9,781 nt of DNA. Source: JASJBU01 sp965372385. GTDB lineage: Bacteria; Pseudomonadota; Gammaproteobacteria; Chromatiales; Chromatiaceae. Shown one piece after another: positions 1 through 5,985 of this stretch (positions are counted from its first letter, which is position 1; every line of letters begins with the position of its first letter). A program made the translations under genes and the position numbers. The notes beneath the pieces are model-generated. The model worked only from the letters and a program-made list of their open reading frames with translations, did no database searches and was not told the DNA's origin. The DNA is taken from assembly GCA_965372385.1 (NCBI GenBank), contig CBDVCD010000120.1:1-9781 (forward strand). Reading direction: 5' to 3'.

Positions 1-1
1 G

Positions 2-61
2 GGGCGGCAACAGATAGGTCTGAACTACGGCGACGTGACGCTTGCTCTCTACTCTACCTGA
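2..61 (+). CDS. Probable 3' end of an unidentified plus-strand gene (partial)
   Basis: The frame starting at base 2 reads 19 residues, GRQQIGLNYGDVTLALYST, and then a TGA at 59-61. The codons mostly end in G or C, as in the confirmed genes of the window, while the competing frame starting at base 1 (open to 183) is poorer in this respect. The segment could be the C-terminus of a gene running in from the left and converging on menD. It is too short to assign a family, and it could also be chance, since a 19-codon open stretch is not rare. No clear hairpin terminator follows it. Confidence 0.35.
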   Translation, partial: GRQQIGLNYGDVTLALYST

Positions 62-361
62 CCCCCGTGACCCTTATTCTAGCTTACCAGCTTGTCCACC
101 CTTTTCCGTTAACCGCTGATATTGTATCAATGCGCTCATTGCATGTTGAACGTAATCGATACGGATTTCCGATACGCGGCTATTGAACCTTATCGCCTTG
201 GGACTGGACACCGGTTTTTTTCTCACGGATGTGCAGGAGCGACCCTTGCCACGGAACAAGGATGACGCACCTTTCCTCGGGAAAACCTATCCGTGATGGG
301 TATAGCAACAAGTCACGAGTCTATCATGTTGAGTGTGGGTAACAGATCAGGCTGTTATCTA
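62..361. other. Intergenic region without a convincing gene
   Basis: About 300 bases lie between the possible gene end at 61 and the menD stop. Short open frames exist on both strands, but none has an ATG with a Shine-Dalgarno and a recognisable product. The region holds one copy of a 25-bp repeat (227-251) inside a segment flanked by an 8-bp perfect inverted repeat (TCACGGAT at 223-230, ATCCGTGA at 289-296). A small 6-bp hairpin (TAACAG/CTGTTA, about 341-359) sits just after the menD stop on the minus strand, but no T-run follows it, so it is at best a weak terminator. Confidence 0.5.
227..251 (+). repeat. 25-bp dispersed repeat, copy 1
   Basis: This 25-mer (it starts GGATGTGC and contains GGAGCGACCCTTGCCA) recurs on the opposite strand at 2115-2139 with 24 of 25 bases identical; only the ninth base differs (A here, T there). 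The two copies lie on either side of menD, both in non-coding DNA. Sequence beyond the 25-mer is only weakly alike: CAC precedes both copies and GCACC occurs about 20 bases after both. It may be the conserved core of a larger intergenic repeat family, which needs the rest of the genome to confirm. Confidence 0.55.
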
Positions 362-2062
362 TCACGAAAAAGCGTTATCGATCATTTCGAAATAACGGAT
401 TTGTCTCAACAGGCTTCTCTCCCGCTTGAGTATCACCTCGATGAGGGTGATGCCTTTTGTCTGAAGTGCTGTCTCCAGAGCGGGACGGAATTGGTTTTGC
501 AGCTCGATACGCTGATGCTCTAGTCCATAGAGCCGGGCGGTATGAGTGAAGTCGAGGTGGGTCGGCATCAGCCACTGCTGTGCGAATGTCTCCAGTCTGG
601 CTTGAGGCAGCATGCCGAAGATGCCGCCGCCGTTGTTGTTGAGCAGGATAATGACGCCATCCAGTTCTCGTGAAAGCAGCAGGCCGTTCATGTCATGAAA
701 AAAAGCGAGGTCCCCCAACAGTCCGACAACCGGTTGCTCTGCGGCGGCGGTGAGGCCCAGCAGGGTCGAGACATTGCCGTCGATGCCACTGGCGCCTCGG
801 TTGGCGAGGATACGCAGCTGTTTGTCACCCTGGCCACTCCAGCTGTCGAGCTGGCGGATAGGCAGGGAGTTGCCACTGAAGAGGATGGCTTGGTCGGGCA
901 GTGCGGCCATCAGTTCGTTGATTATCACATCTTCGAAGGGTGTCTCCTCCGGTGGAATGTCGAGCCGGTCAACTTTCTCTTCCGTCTGGATGAAGTGGTG
1001 CAGCCACCCGGCTGGTCCTGTTGCAGGTCCCATCTGGAGCAGGGCGTTGCAGAACGGGCCGGGCTCCACCCGTACCATCTCGCTGACCTGATGCAACGGG
1101 TCGGGCCAGTCACCCAGTGGGGCGCAGAGCACAAGGGGAGCATCGATACTGGCGAGATAGTCCAGCAGGGCCTTGGATACCGGCGCGGCGCCGAAGCGCA
1201 GGATCCAGTCGGGTAGCTCCCCGGTTTTAAACGGATCGGTGCGTAGAAAGCTGTCATAACGGCTGATGACCTGGGAATGGTCATGGCCGCCGAAACGCAA
1301 CCCACTCAAGGGATCGGCCAGCAGGGGGCAGCCCAGTTGCCTGGCCAGTGCGGTCACGGCCTGGGGGAAATCGGCACGATGGTGTGCCGGCCCGCAGACG
1401 ATGAGCCCTTTCCCTCTGCTGAGCAGACGGGTGATGCGTTGGAGCTGTTGGTTATCAGGCAAGACTCGGTTGTACGCCACCGGAACGGCGGGGCCGGGGG
1501 ATGGCGCCGGTGGCCATTGGGTTGGCGTCAGTGGTTCCCGGAACGGCAGGTTGATGTGTACCGGCCCAGGGTCGGGCGAGCAAGACTGGTGTACTGCCTG
1601 AATGCCCAGACGACGGATGTGGGCCTGGGCCTGAGGCTCTTCCGTGGGTAACCCGGCGTCATGAAAGCCCCGTACCTGGCTGCCGAACAGATGGATCTGA
1701 TCCACGGTCTGATTCGAGCCACAGGCCTGCAGTTCAGGGGGGCGGTCGGCACTGAGCAGGATCAGCGGTATGCCGGAGCGGTTGGCCTCGACCACCGCCG
1801 GTAACCAGTGGGCCGGGGCACTGCCGGAGGTGGCGATCAGGGCCACTGGCTCCCGGGCATGGCTGGCCAGCCCCAGGGCAAAGAAGGCGGCGCTACGCTC
1901 GTCCGGATGGTGCCAGCTGTGGAGTTTGGCATGGCGATTGACCGCCAGTACCAGCGGGGTGGAACGGGAACCGGGAGAGATGACCACCCGGCGGACACCC
2001 GCCGCGGCCAGCCCATCGATCAGCTTGTCTGACCAGACCAGATTGAGGGAGGCGGTATCCAT
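362..2062 (-). CDS. menD: MenD, 2-succinyl-5-enolpyruvyl-6-hydroxy-3-cyclohexene-1-carboxylate (SEPHCHC) synthase
   Basis: This cytosolic ThDP- and Mg2+-dependent enzyme joins isochorismate and 2-oxoglutarate, with loss of CO2, to make SEPHCHC, the second step of menaquinone synthesis. The 566-residue product is close to the usual length of about 556. It shows the MenD order of motifs: SPGSRSTP (29-36), HPDERSAAFFALGLA with the ThDP-activating Glu55, TSGSAPAHWLPAVVEA (78-93), LLSADRPPEL (102-111), NRGASGIDG (421-429), and the C-terminal ThDP/Mg site GDLAFFHDMNGL (450-461) followed by NNNGGGIFGMLPQ (475-487). The open frame continues upstream to 2176, but residue 39 of that longer frame (ATG at 2062) is where homology begins. 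It follows GAGGAT about 10 nt upstream. That ribosome-binding site and the ATG itself lie inside one arm of the inverted repeat at 2060-2083/2405-2428. menF lies 361 nt upstream on the same strand. No other men gene follows within the window. Confidence 0.96.
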   Translation of the reverse strand: MDTASLNLVWSDKLIDGLAAAGVRRVVISPGSRSTPLVLAVNRHAKLHSWHHPDERSAAFFALGLASHAREPVALIATSGSAPAHWLPAVVEANRSGIPLILLSADRPPELQACGSNQTVDQIHLFGSQVRGFHDAGLPTEEPQAQAHIRRLGIQAVHQSCSPDPGPVHINLPFREPLTPTQWPPAPSPGPAVPVAYNRVLPDNQQLQRITRLLSRGKGLIVCGPAHHRADFPQAVTALARQLGCPLLADPLSGLRFGGHDHSQVISRYDSFLRTDPFKTGELPDWILRFGAAPVSKALLDYLASIDAPLVLCAPLGDWPDPLHQVSEMVRVEPGPFCNALLQMGPATGPAGWLHHFIQTEEKVDRLDIPPEETPFEDVIINELMAALPDQAILFSGNSLPIRQLDSWSGQGDKQLRILANRGASGIDGNVSTLLGLTAAAEQPVVGLLGDLAFFHDMNGLLLSRELDGVIILLNNNGGGIFGMLPQARLETFAQQWLMPTHLDFTHTARLYGLEHQRIELQNQFRPALETALQTKGITLIEVILKRERSLLRQIRYFEMIDNAFS

Positions 2063-2083
2063 TATCCTAGAATCCTCAGTTGA
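2060..2083. repeat. Inverted repeat, menD-side arm (covers menD start codon and RBS)
   Basis: This 24-base arm matches the reverse complement of 2405-2428 at 22 of 24 positions, with a perfect 15-bp inner core (2069-2083, AGAATCCTCAGTTGA, against 2405-2419). On the minus strand it contains the menD Shine-Dalgarno (GAGGAT) and ends on the menD ATG. Chance alone makes a 22/24 inverted match at this spacing very unlikely. Functionally it could be the terminus of an element or the 3' arm of a long-range RNA stem. Confidence 0.75.
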
Positions 2084-2114
2084 ACACCGTGAAGGGTGCA
2101 CTTGTGGTGGTGCA

Positions 2115-2139
2115 TGGCAAGGGTCGCTCCAGCACATCC
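2115..2139 (-). repeat. 25-bp dispersed repeat, copy 2
   Basis: Read on the minus strand, this segment is the second copy of the 25-mer at 227-251 (24/25 identical). It lies inside the menF-menD spacer, immediately beside an 8-bp inverted pair (GTGCATGG at 2110-2117 and CCATGCAC at 2162-2169). This arrangement suggests it belongs to a folded repeat unit. Confidence 0.55.
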
Positions 2140-2153
2140 TGTGCCCGCGACAC

Positions 2154-2178
2154 TTGTGCGTCCATGCACATCGCACAA
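2154..2178. repeat. Hairpin in the menF-menD spacer
   Basis: A perfect 7-bp stem, TTGTGCG (2154-2160) and CGCACAA (2172-2178), encloses an 11-base loop. No T-run follows on either strand, so it is not a typical terminator. It is part of the folded interior of the spacer. Confidence 0.5.
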
Positions 2179-2189
2179 CGACGCGGACT

Positions 2190-2208
2190 AAATCGCCTGG
2201 AGCGATTT
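2190..2208. repeat. Hairpin in the menF-menD spacer
   Basis: A perfect 7-bp stem, AAATCGC (2190-2196) and GCGATTT (2202-2208), has a 5-base loop CTGGA. It sits near the middle of the spacer. On the minus strand the sequence after the stem is AGTCCGCG, so there is no terminator-like U tract. Confidence 0.55.
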
Positions 2209-2404
2209 GAACAGCTTGAGCTGGCCCGTAGGGTGGAGGGCAGGATGCCCGGAGTAATAGTTATTCTATTCCAAGGAGTTGTAACGCAGCCCTGTGCCGC
2301 CACAAGTGTGCCATTCGGGGTGTAACATTGTTCACTCAACAGGTGAATTTCCCAATATCCCATAAAGTTTTTATTTTTGAACGTTAAGGTACGGCTAATA
2401 GTGG

Positions 2405-2428
2405 TCAACTGAGGATTCTGGGATCATG
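2405..2428. repeat. Inverted repeat, menF-side arm (covers menF stop codon)
   Basis: This is the partner of 2060-2083. On the minus strand it starts within the last sense codon of menF, includes the TGA stop (2426-2424) and continues into the spacer as CCCAGAATCCTCAGTTGA. The two mismatches to the other arm fall in its outer part, at 2420 and 2425. Confidence 0.75.
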
Positions 2429-3818
2429 CCTCTTCCAGCGCCTCCAGCATGGCGCCCAGCTTCAGTTCGATCTCCTCGTATTCGCTCTGTGGATCTGAGC
2501 CCGCGGTGATACCCGCCCCGGCATAGAGCTCCGCGTCATAACCCAGCAGTTGTACGCAACGAATCAGTACCGCCAGCTCTCCGTCGCCCTTGGCGTCGAC
2601 CCAGCCAGCGGCCCCGGTGTACCAGCCACGAGAGAAGGACTCGTTCTGTTCCAGCCAGACACGGGCCTGCTGCACCGGGGTTCCGTTCACCGCGGCCGTG
2701 GGGTGCAGCTGTTCAGCTGCTTCAAATAGCCCGATCTCAGGTTTTAGGGTTCCTGAGAGTTCTGTCCAGAGGTGTTGCAGGGCCCGCAGCCGTTTCAGCT
2801 GGGTTGGCTTGATGGGCTGCACTTCGCTGCAGATGGCTTGCAGTACGGCCTGAATATTTTCCACCACCAGCTGATGCTCGTGTTGTGACTTGGGATCATC
2901 TAGCAGGGCCTGGCCAAGCAGTTGATCTTTGGTCTCGTCAGCGGCACGGGGCAGGGTACCCGCGACCGCGTCACTGCGGATCAGGGAATTCCTGCAGGAC
3001 AACAGATGTTCGGGTGAGGCGGCGACGAAGGTTAAATTTTCCTGTCGGGTGGCGAACAGCACACTGTCCGGATAGAGACAGCTCAGGGTGGATATCAGGC
3101 GCACCGGATTGAGTCGCCGTTCGGCGCGGACATGAATCTGGCGTGCCAGCACCACCTTTTCGATCAAGCCTTTTCCGATATCCTGTTTTGCCTTGCGCAC
3201 CCAATTGATCCAATCATCCTTGGATGGTTCGCTGTGGATGAGAGGCAGGTTGGTCTGGTGTCCGGGTGGACCGGGCGGTTGCGCGGCGGCCTCGATCAAC
3301 TGGGTGAGCATATCCATCCAGCCATCAATCAGGTGGGCTAAATCTTTTTCAGTAGCGGTATCGAACGAGCATGAGAGGGTGCTGCTGTCTCCCTGTTGCT
3401 GCAGCAGCACTTCGGGCAGGCAGAGGGCGGCATTGGGCATCCCCTCCCAGGTATCGCGCATGGGGTCATCAGGGGAGAAGGCGAAGCCGGTGAAGAGGAT
3501 GGGTTCGATGAGGGTATGATCCGGGTCGAATCGATCCCATCTGGCCAGGATATCCCGAAAGATGGCTGACAGTTGTCGGAAACGATCTGCTCCGCCTGCA
3601 CTGATACGTAGTGCCTCGCCTGCCCCCAGGCGGTACTCCTCCTGATTCGGCTTGCCCCAGAAACACCAGCGCGTCCCTGCCTGGGTAAGGGTTTGCAAGC
3701 GAAAACCCGGCAGAGGCAGGGTCAAGGTGTAGAGTCTGTCAGGCTGAGGCGGATGCCTGTCCAATTCAATGGGCAGTCGTTGCCGGATGCTGTCGAGTAG
3801 TGTGTGAGGTTCGAACAT
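2424..3818 (-). CDS. menF: MenF-type isochorismate synthase
   Basis: This Mg2+-dependent enzyme converts chorismate to isochorismate, the entry step into menaquinone synthesis. The 464-residue product has a divergent N-terminal half and a C-terminal chorismate-utilising domain (about 200-460). Visible motifs are EKVVLARQI with Lys221 as the likely water-activating base, AASPEHLL (266-273) whose Glu270 sits where the MenF general acid is expected, DAVAGT (283-288), LQHLWTELSGTL (347-358), LHPTAAVNGTP (371-381), ESFSRGWYTGAAGWVD (393-408), GDGELAVLIRC (411-421) and the metal-binding YAGAGI...SEYEEIELKLG segment (432-455). The retained base Lys and the adjacent menD favour isochorismate synthase over anthranilate or aminodeoxychorismate synthase. 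An EntC-like siderophore role is less likely because no entBAE genes are present. The ATG at 3818 is preceded by GGAT, whose first two bases can pair in a leader hairpin (3825-3845). Confidence 0.93.
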   Translation of the reverse strand: MFEPHTLLDSIRQRLPIELDRHPPQPDRLYTLTLPLPGFRLQTLTQAGTRWCFWGKPNQEEYRLGAGEALRISAGGADRFRQLSAIFRDILARWDRFDPDHTLIEPILFTGFAFSPDDPMRDTWEGMPNAALCLPEVLLQQQGDSSTLSCSFDTATEKDLAHLIDGWMDMLTQLIEAAAQPPGPPGHQTNLPLIHSEPSKDDWINWVRKAKQDIGKGLIEKVVLARQIHVRAERRLNPVRLISTLSCLYPDSVLFATRQENLTFVAASPEHLLSCRNSLIRSDAVAGTLPRAADETKDQLLGQALLDDPKSQHEHQLVVENIQAVLQAICSEVQPIKPTQLKRLRALQHLWTELSGTLKPEIGLFEAAEQLHPTAAVNGTPVQQARVWLEQNESFSRGWYTGAAGWVDAKGDGELAVLIRCVQLLGYDAELYAGAGITAGSDPQSEYEEIELKLGAMLEALEEA

Positions 3819-3824
3819 GTTTAT

Positions 3825-3864
3825 CCGCGGGCAAGTATCCCGCAGACAAGTCTTGTTTTCTGCG
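3825..3864 (-). promoter_or_regulatory. Two overlapping hairpins in the menF leader
   Basis: Read on the minus strand, CTGCGGG (3845-3839) can pair with CCCGCGG (3831-3825), forming seven pairs including one G-U. This takes up part of the GGAT ribosome-binding site just before the menF ATG. Upstream, CGCAG (3864-3860) and ACAA (3856-3853) can pair with TTGT (3849-3846) and CTGCG (3845-3841), with a 3-base bulge. Both structures use bases 3841-3845, so they exclude each other. This geometry would suit an attenuator or RBS switch, but short GC-rich stems also arise by chance and no ligand motif was recognised. Confidence 0.3.
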
Positions 3865-3877
3865 TGGCGGCCCCTGG

Positions 3878-4166
3878 TTATTGTCTCTTCTGATAGAGCG
3901 ACTCAAAACGGGCTACGGAGAAACCGTGCATGCGTTGCTTGCCCACCAACAGGATGGGGACTCCGGTTCCCTGCAGCCGTTTGAAGTCTCTCTTCCCCTT
4001 CTCCGAATGCTCTACATCATACTCCTCATATGGAATCTTTTTCTTCCCGAAATAGCGCTTGGCTTTTTTACCGACCCCATACCACCTGGTTGTCAGTGTG
4101 GTAGTCCATTGAGGACTTTTAGCCCGGGCTCTGGCAGAGTAGCAGTGCCGCTACCAGGATAATAAA
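3878..4166 (-). pseudogene. Decayed glutaredoxin-like gene (frameshifted, CxxC lost)
   Basis: The minus-strand frame ending at the TAA (3880-3878) reads KKAKRYFGKKKIPYEEYDV, then GVPILLVGKQRMHGFS and a SLYQKRQ end. This is the second half of a glutaredoxin fold, with the cis-proline loop (GVP) and the conserved HGFS-like turn. This frame is open for 90 codons (4150 to 3881) but has no ATG, GTG or TTG start before the domain. Where WCxxCKKA is expected it reads WYGVGKKA, so both redox cysteines are missing. A different minus-strand frame carries a hydrophobic stretch, FIILVAALLLCQSPG (from 4166), then a stop, then MDYHTDNQVV. These look like the signal/membrane segment and N-terminal strand of the same protein. 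At least one frameshift near 4064-4080 and one nonsense codon (4121-4119) are needed to join the parts. The gene precedes menF on the same strand and diverges from the rhodanese gene. A sequencing error could explain a frameshift but not the absent cysteines. Confidence 0.72.
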
Positions 4167-4196
4167 TCAAAACACGAAAACAGAGACTTGAACCCC

Positions 4197-4601
4197 ATGC
4201 CTTTACCCGCGTTGCTTCTTTTATTGCTGATAACCCCTCTGAGCGGTCGGGCTGAAAATGACCCTGTGTTGGAGGCGCTCCAGGAGATCATGGAGTTTGC
4301 GGAGTATTCCGCGGGGGCAATCTCGCCGGATCAGTTGAAGAGTATCGGATTAGCCGCGTTTGTTGTTGTCGATACCCGCCAGAAAAAACACTTTGCAACA
4401 GAACATCTTCCTGGGGCGGTGAATATCGAGTGGCGGGAGATCGTCGCCCGGCGGGATGAGATTCCAAATGACCAGCCCGTGGTGCTCTATTGCGATACCG
4501 GCCTGCTTTCATCCAAGGCCCAGTTTGCGCTCAGTCTGTTGGGCTATGAAAACGTGAAAGTATTGTATGGCGGTATCAACAATTGGCGCGCACGACAATA
4601 G
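4197..4601 (+). CDS. Small exported single-domain rhodanese
   Basis: The 134-residue product starts with a signal peptide (PLPALLLLLLITPLSG, probable cleavage after GRA at about 19), so it should act in the periplasm as a persulfide/sulfane-sulfur carrier or sulfurtransferase. The rhodanese domain spans about 42-133. It has VVDTR (57-61), HLPGAVNI (70-77), the active-site loop CDTGLLS with Cys99, and the closing GGINNW (125-130). The six-residue loop after the cysteine is typical of sulfur rather than phosphate chemistry. ATG at 4197 is preferred over TTG at 4188 because the weak AGAG lies about 11 nt before the ATG, and only about 2 nt before the TTG. The gene diverges from the glutaredoxin relic and converges on pilR. 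Its sulfur donor and acceptor cannot be read from the sequence. Confidence 0.9.
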   Translation: MPLPALLLLLLITPLSGRAENDPVLEALQEIMEFAEYSAGAISPDQLKSIGLAAFVVVDTRQKKHFATEHLPGAVNIEWREIVARRDEIPNDQPVVLYCDTGLLSSKAQFALSLLGYENVKVLYGGINNWRARQ

Positions 4602-4607
4602 GAGAAA

Positions 4608-4624
4608 TCACTCTCCTGGAGTGA
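4608..4624. terminator. Possible bidirectional terminator between rhodanese gene and pilR
   Basis: A 6-bp perfect stem, TCACTC (4608-4613) and GAGTGA (4619-4624), with loop TCCTG lies in the 35-base gap between two convergent genes. It is followed by AATT rather than a true T-run on the plus strand and preceded by AAA, which reads as TTT on the minus strand. The position fits a shared terminator, but the stem is short. Confidence 0.35.
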
Positions 4625-4636
4625 AATTCACGACCC

Positions 4637-5983
4637 TTATTCGATGCCCAGTTTTTCGAGCCGGTAGCGCAGGGACCTGAGGCTCATGCCCAGTTTCCTT
4701 GCCGCCGCCGTGCGGTTCCACCGGGTCTCTTCCAGGGCCTGGCTAATGGCCTGTCGCTCGACCTCTTCCATCTTATCGCCCAGCGGCAAGTCATCCGTCC
4801 CCGGCTGGAGCGAGGGTTGGTTGGCTGGCAACGAGAGATCCTCGTGGCCGATCTTTTTACCGTCACACAAGGTCACCGCCCTTTCCAGGATATTCTCCAG
4901 TTCACGCACATTCCCGGGGAAGGCATAGCCTTTGAGCGCGTTGAGTGCGCCGGGGATGAGTTGGGGTTTGTCGACACCGGTCTGGCGGACCAGCTTGCTG
5001 AGGATATGCTGGGCCAGCAGAGGGATGTCATCGGGCCGCTCCCGCAGTGGTGGCAGCGGGAGCTCGATAACGTTCAAACGGTAGAAGAGGTCCTGGCGGA
5101 ACGCGCCCTGTTCCACCAGTTTCGCCAGGTTTTCGTGGGTGGCGCTGATGATGCGTAGATCCACGGGGATCTCATGCTGTTCACCCACGGGGCGTACCCG
5201 TTTCTCCTGAATCGCCCGCAACAGTTTCACCTGCATGTGCAGGGGCAGATCGGCAACCTCGTCGAGAAAGAGGGTGCCGCCGTCCGCGGCCTGGAACAGA
5301 CCCTGGTGATCGCTGGTAGCGCCGGTAAAGCTGCCCTTTTTATGGCCGAACAGCTCGCTCTCCATCAGCTCCTGGGGAATGGCGCCACAGTTGACCGCGA
5401 CGAAATTGTGATCTCCACGTGGTCCCTGAGAGTGAATCAGCCTGGCCGCCAGCTCCTTCCCGGTACCCGATTCGCCACTCACATAGACCGGGGCCTGGCT
5501 ACGGGCCAGTTTGGCGATCAGTTTGCGGGTATCCTCCATGGCCTTTGAATCACCCAGCATGGGGTGCTGCTCGGTCTTCTCAGAGGTAGAGCTGGCAGCT
5601 GAAGTGCGCCCCGTCGATCTGAGTTTGAGGGCCGTTTCCGTCAGTTTGCGCAGGATCTGGAGATCAACCGGTTTCGAGACAAAGTCAAAGGCCCCCGCCT
5701 TGAGCGCCTTGATCGCCGATTCCATATTCCCATGGGCGGTGATCATGGCGACCGGCAGTTCCGGGTAGTGTTTACTGATGTAGCGGATCAGATCGATGCC
5801 GTTGCCGTCAGGCAGACGCATATCGGTGAAACAGAGGTCGAACGACTGTTGCTGCAACCGCTCCCGGGCGGCCGCCAGATTAACCACCGAATGGGCGTCT
5901 ATGCCCATGCGCAACAGGGTGATCTCGAGGAGTTCGCAGATATCCGGTTCGTCATCCACGACCAGGGCGATGGGTTGTGTCAT
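4637..5983 (-). CDS. pilR: PilR, sigma-54-dependent response regulator of type IV pilin
   Basis: This 448-residue NtrC-family activator is phosphorylated by PilS and, with sigma-54, drives pilA-type promoters. Domains in order are as follows. The receiver (about 5-120) has the acidic pair at 10-12, phospho-acceptor Asp54 in FTDMRLPDG, Thr82 and Lys104. The AAA+ domain (about 140-370) has Walker A GESGTGKE (170-177), the sigma-54-contact loop GSFTGA (217-222), Walker B GGTLFLDEV (235-243), the arginine-bearing FRQDLFYRL (295-303) and sensor-II FPGNVRELEN (355-364). The Fis-type helix-turn-helix is at 422-446 (NRTAAARKLGMSLRSLRYRL). The length equals that of Pseudomonas PilR proteins. Its ATG follows the pilS stop by only 2 nt, so the two are probably translationally coupled. 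NtrC itself is less likely because the partner kinase is a six-helix membrane protein and glnA is absent. Confidence 0.92.
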   Translation of the reverse strand: MTQPIALVVDDEPDICELLEITLLRMGIDAHSVVNLAAARERLQQQSFDLCFTDMRLPDGNGIDLIRYISKHYPELPVAMITAHGNMESAIKALKAGAFDFVSKPVDLQILRKLTETALKLRSTGRTSAASSTSEKTEQHPMLGDSKAMEDTRKLIAKLARSQAPVYVSGESGTGKELAARLIHSQGPRGDHNFVAVNCGAIPQELMESELFGHKKGSFTGATSDHQGLFQAADGGTLFLDEVADLPLHMQVKLLRAIQEKRVRPVGEQHEIPVDLRIISATHENLAKLVEQGAFRQDLFYRLNVIELPLPPLRERPDDIPLLAQHILSKLVRQTGVDKPQLIPGALNALKGYAFPGNVRELENILERAVTLCDGKKIGHEDLSLPANQPSLQPGTDDLPLGDKMEEVERQAISQALEETRWNRTAAARKLGMSLRSLRYRLEKLGIE

Positions 5984-5985
5984 GC

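Larger units (their letters stand above)
2063..2423 (-). other. Structured non-coding spacer between menF and menD, bounded by inverted repeats
   Basis: These 361 bases separate two genes of one pathway that would be expected to sit nearly adjacent. The spacer is bounded by the 24-bp inverted repeat, contains the 25-bp repeat shared with 227-251 and several perfect short hairpins, and becomes AT-rich toward menF (about 2330-2400). The octamer CACTTGTG occurs near 2100 and 2151 and, inverted, near 2301. A 110-codon minus-strand frame crosses it but looks like a chance reading. No transposase fragment was recognised. A small non-autonomous element, an invertible segment or a cis-acting RNA are all possible. 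No clear -35/-10 pair for menD was found inside. Confidence 0.5.

Noticed and set aside
74..259. A 61-codon minus-strand frame left of menD.
   Set aside because: It begins at TTG inside the 25-bp repeat region, has no ribosome-binding site and no recognisable product.
695..1216. A 173-codon plus-strand frame inside menD.
   Set aside because: It is a shadow of menD, which shows full-length homology on the minus strand.
2063..2176. An N-terminal extension of menD by 38 codons.
   Set aside because: The extension is not MenD-like and reads through the spacer repeat; the ATG at 2062 matches the family N-terminus and has a ribosome-binding site.
2076..2408. A 110-codon minus-strand frame across the menF-menD spacer.
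   Set aside because: The translation has no domain, runs through the repeat and the hairpins, and has codon use unlike neighbouring genes; it is most likely a chance reading of structured non-coding DNA.
3800..4162. A 120-codon plus-strand frame opposite the glutaredoxin relic.
   Set aside because: It overlaps the menF 5' end and the antisense strand of the glutaredoxin-like sequence; the minus-strand reading has clear family similarity and this one has none.
4188..4196. A TTG start for the rhodanese, three codons upstream of the ATG.
   Set aside because: The only weak ribosome-binding sequence is about 2 nt from the TTG but about 11 nt from the ATG, and the signal peptide is complete from the ATG.
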